A stretch of DNA of 64,000 nt from Methanomassiliicoccus luminyensis B10 (GTDB lineage: Archaea; Thermoplasmatota; Thermoplasmata; Methanomassiliicoccales; Methanomassiliicoccaceae), in contig NZ_CAJE01000017.1 of NCBI RefSeq assembly GCF_000308215.1, forward strand, positions 1-64,000, read 5' to 3'. The translations under genes were made by a program, and so were the position numbers. The notes beneath the pieces are model-generated. The model ran no database searches, was not told where the DNA came from, and saw only the letters and a list, made by a program, of their open reading frames with translations. Below are positions 63,829 to 64,000 of the stretch, one piece after another. Every line of letters starts with the position of its first letter. The first letter of the stretch is position 1.

Positions 63829-64000
63829 GGGGCGCCGAGCCCGAGGCGGACCAGCAAAGATCTCATCGGATGCTCGCAGTACCGCGGGCTTGTGCATCGT
63901 GCCTCCGTGAGCGTTTTCGGGAGCCGGTCCTGAACTCCAGCCGTTCTGCCATCGGGGAGAGCGCCTTCCCTCGCGCGAGGCGCCCGAGAGCCTCATGTGT

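Noticed and set aside
62976-63866. N-terminal extension of the MDR dehydrogenase frame
   Set aside because: Ser/Arg/Pro-rich antisense of two convincing plus-strand genes (Cys-rich and HEAT proteins); the family-like start is at 62975.

Overview
The window looks like a chromosomal segment of a moderately GC-rich archaeon, most likely a methanogen of the Methanomassiliicoccales (Thermoplasmata). The support is TATA boxes (for example at 31291, 60115 and 20259), many BspA-type leucine-rich-repeat surface proteins, DUF1638, DUF2769 and C_GCAxxG_C_C family proteins, an MtaA-like UroD-family methyltransferase, a CobW-type GTPase, archaeal winged-helix and NikR regulators, and frequent GTG/TTG starts with 4-nt start/stop overlaps. 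The species assignment is inference. No rRNA, tRNA or CRISPR array was recognised.

Layout. 1-5500 is an AT-richer accessory stretch: a cut-off ORF, two divergent HEPN-like paralogues, an unknown protein, a Fic AMPylase and two copies of a dispersed hairpin repeat. 5519-9072 is a heterodimeric ABC exporter. 9334-28333 is a cell-surface island. It holds four leucine-rich-repeat proteins (one about 1,500 residues), a six-gene operon joining two of them to an ABC-2 exporter and two unknown membrane-attached proteins, a signal peptidase, a beta-helix surface protein, and remnants of two insertion sequences. 28610-32284 has an aldehyde dehydrogenase and small redox/corrinoid-associated families. 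32335-39480 is a minus-strand cluster of a solute-importing ABC transporter, a small unknown protein, a BioB-like radical SAM enzyme and an MtaA-like methyltransferase, faced by a CobW GTPase gene.

41002-49496 contains a small membrane protein with its winged-helix partner, an IrtAB/YbtPQ-like ABC pair behind a DtxR-like palindrome, a duplicated four-helix membrane protein, a frameshifted CBS-domain gene, a Cys/Met-metabolism PLP enzyme and a HEAT-like protein. 49512-52705 is a divergent NikR / ZnuABC-type metal-import locus. 52738-58600 is the most striking part: one tightly overlapping operon encoding an NMT1/THI5-type binding protein, an SsuB-type ATPase, a single polypeptide that fuses the ABC permease to a UbiA/MqnP prenyltransferase, a UbiE/MenG methyltransferase and a UbiD/MqnL decarboxylase. 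Its logic is import of an aromatic carboxylate followed by prenylation, decarboxylation and C-methylation, which suggests quinone biosynthesis from a scavenged precursor. 58920-63828 has two glycosyltransferases, a cysteine-free PTPS homologue, a BchC-like dehydrogenase without zinc ligands, small Cys-rich proteins and a HEAT-repeat protein.

Starts were chosen by Shine-Dalgarno matches, overlaps with upstream stops and family N-termini. Functions are read from motifs only; no database search was run.
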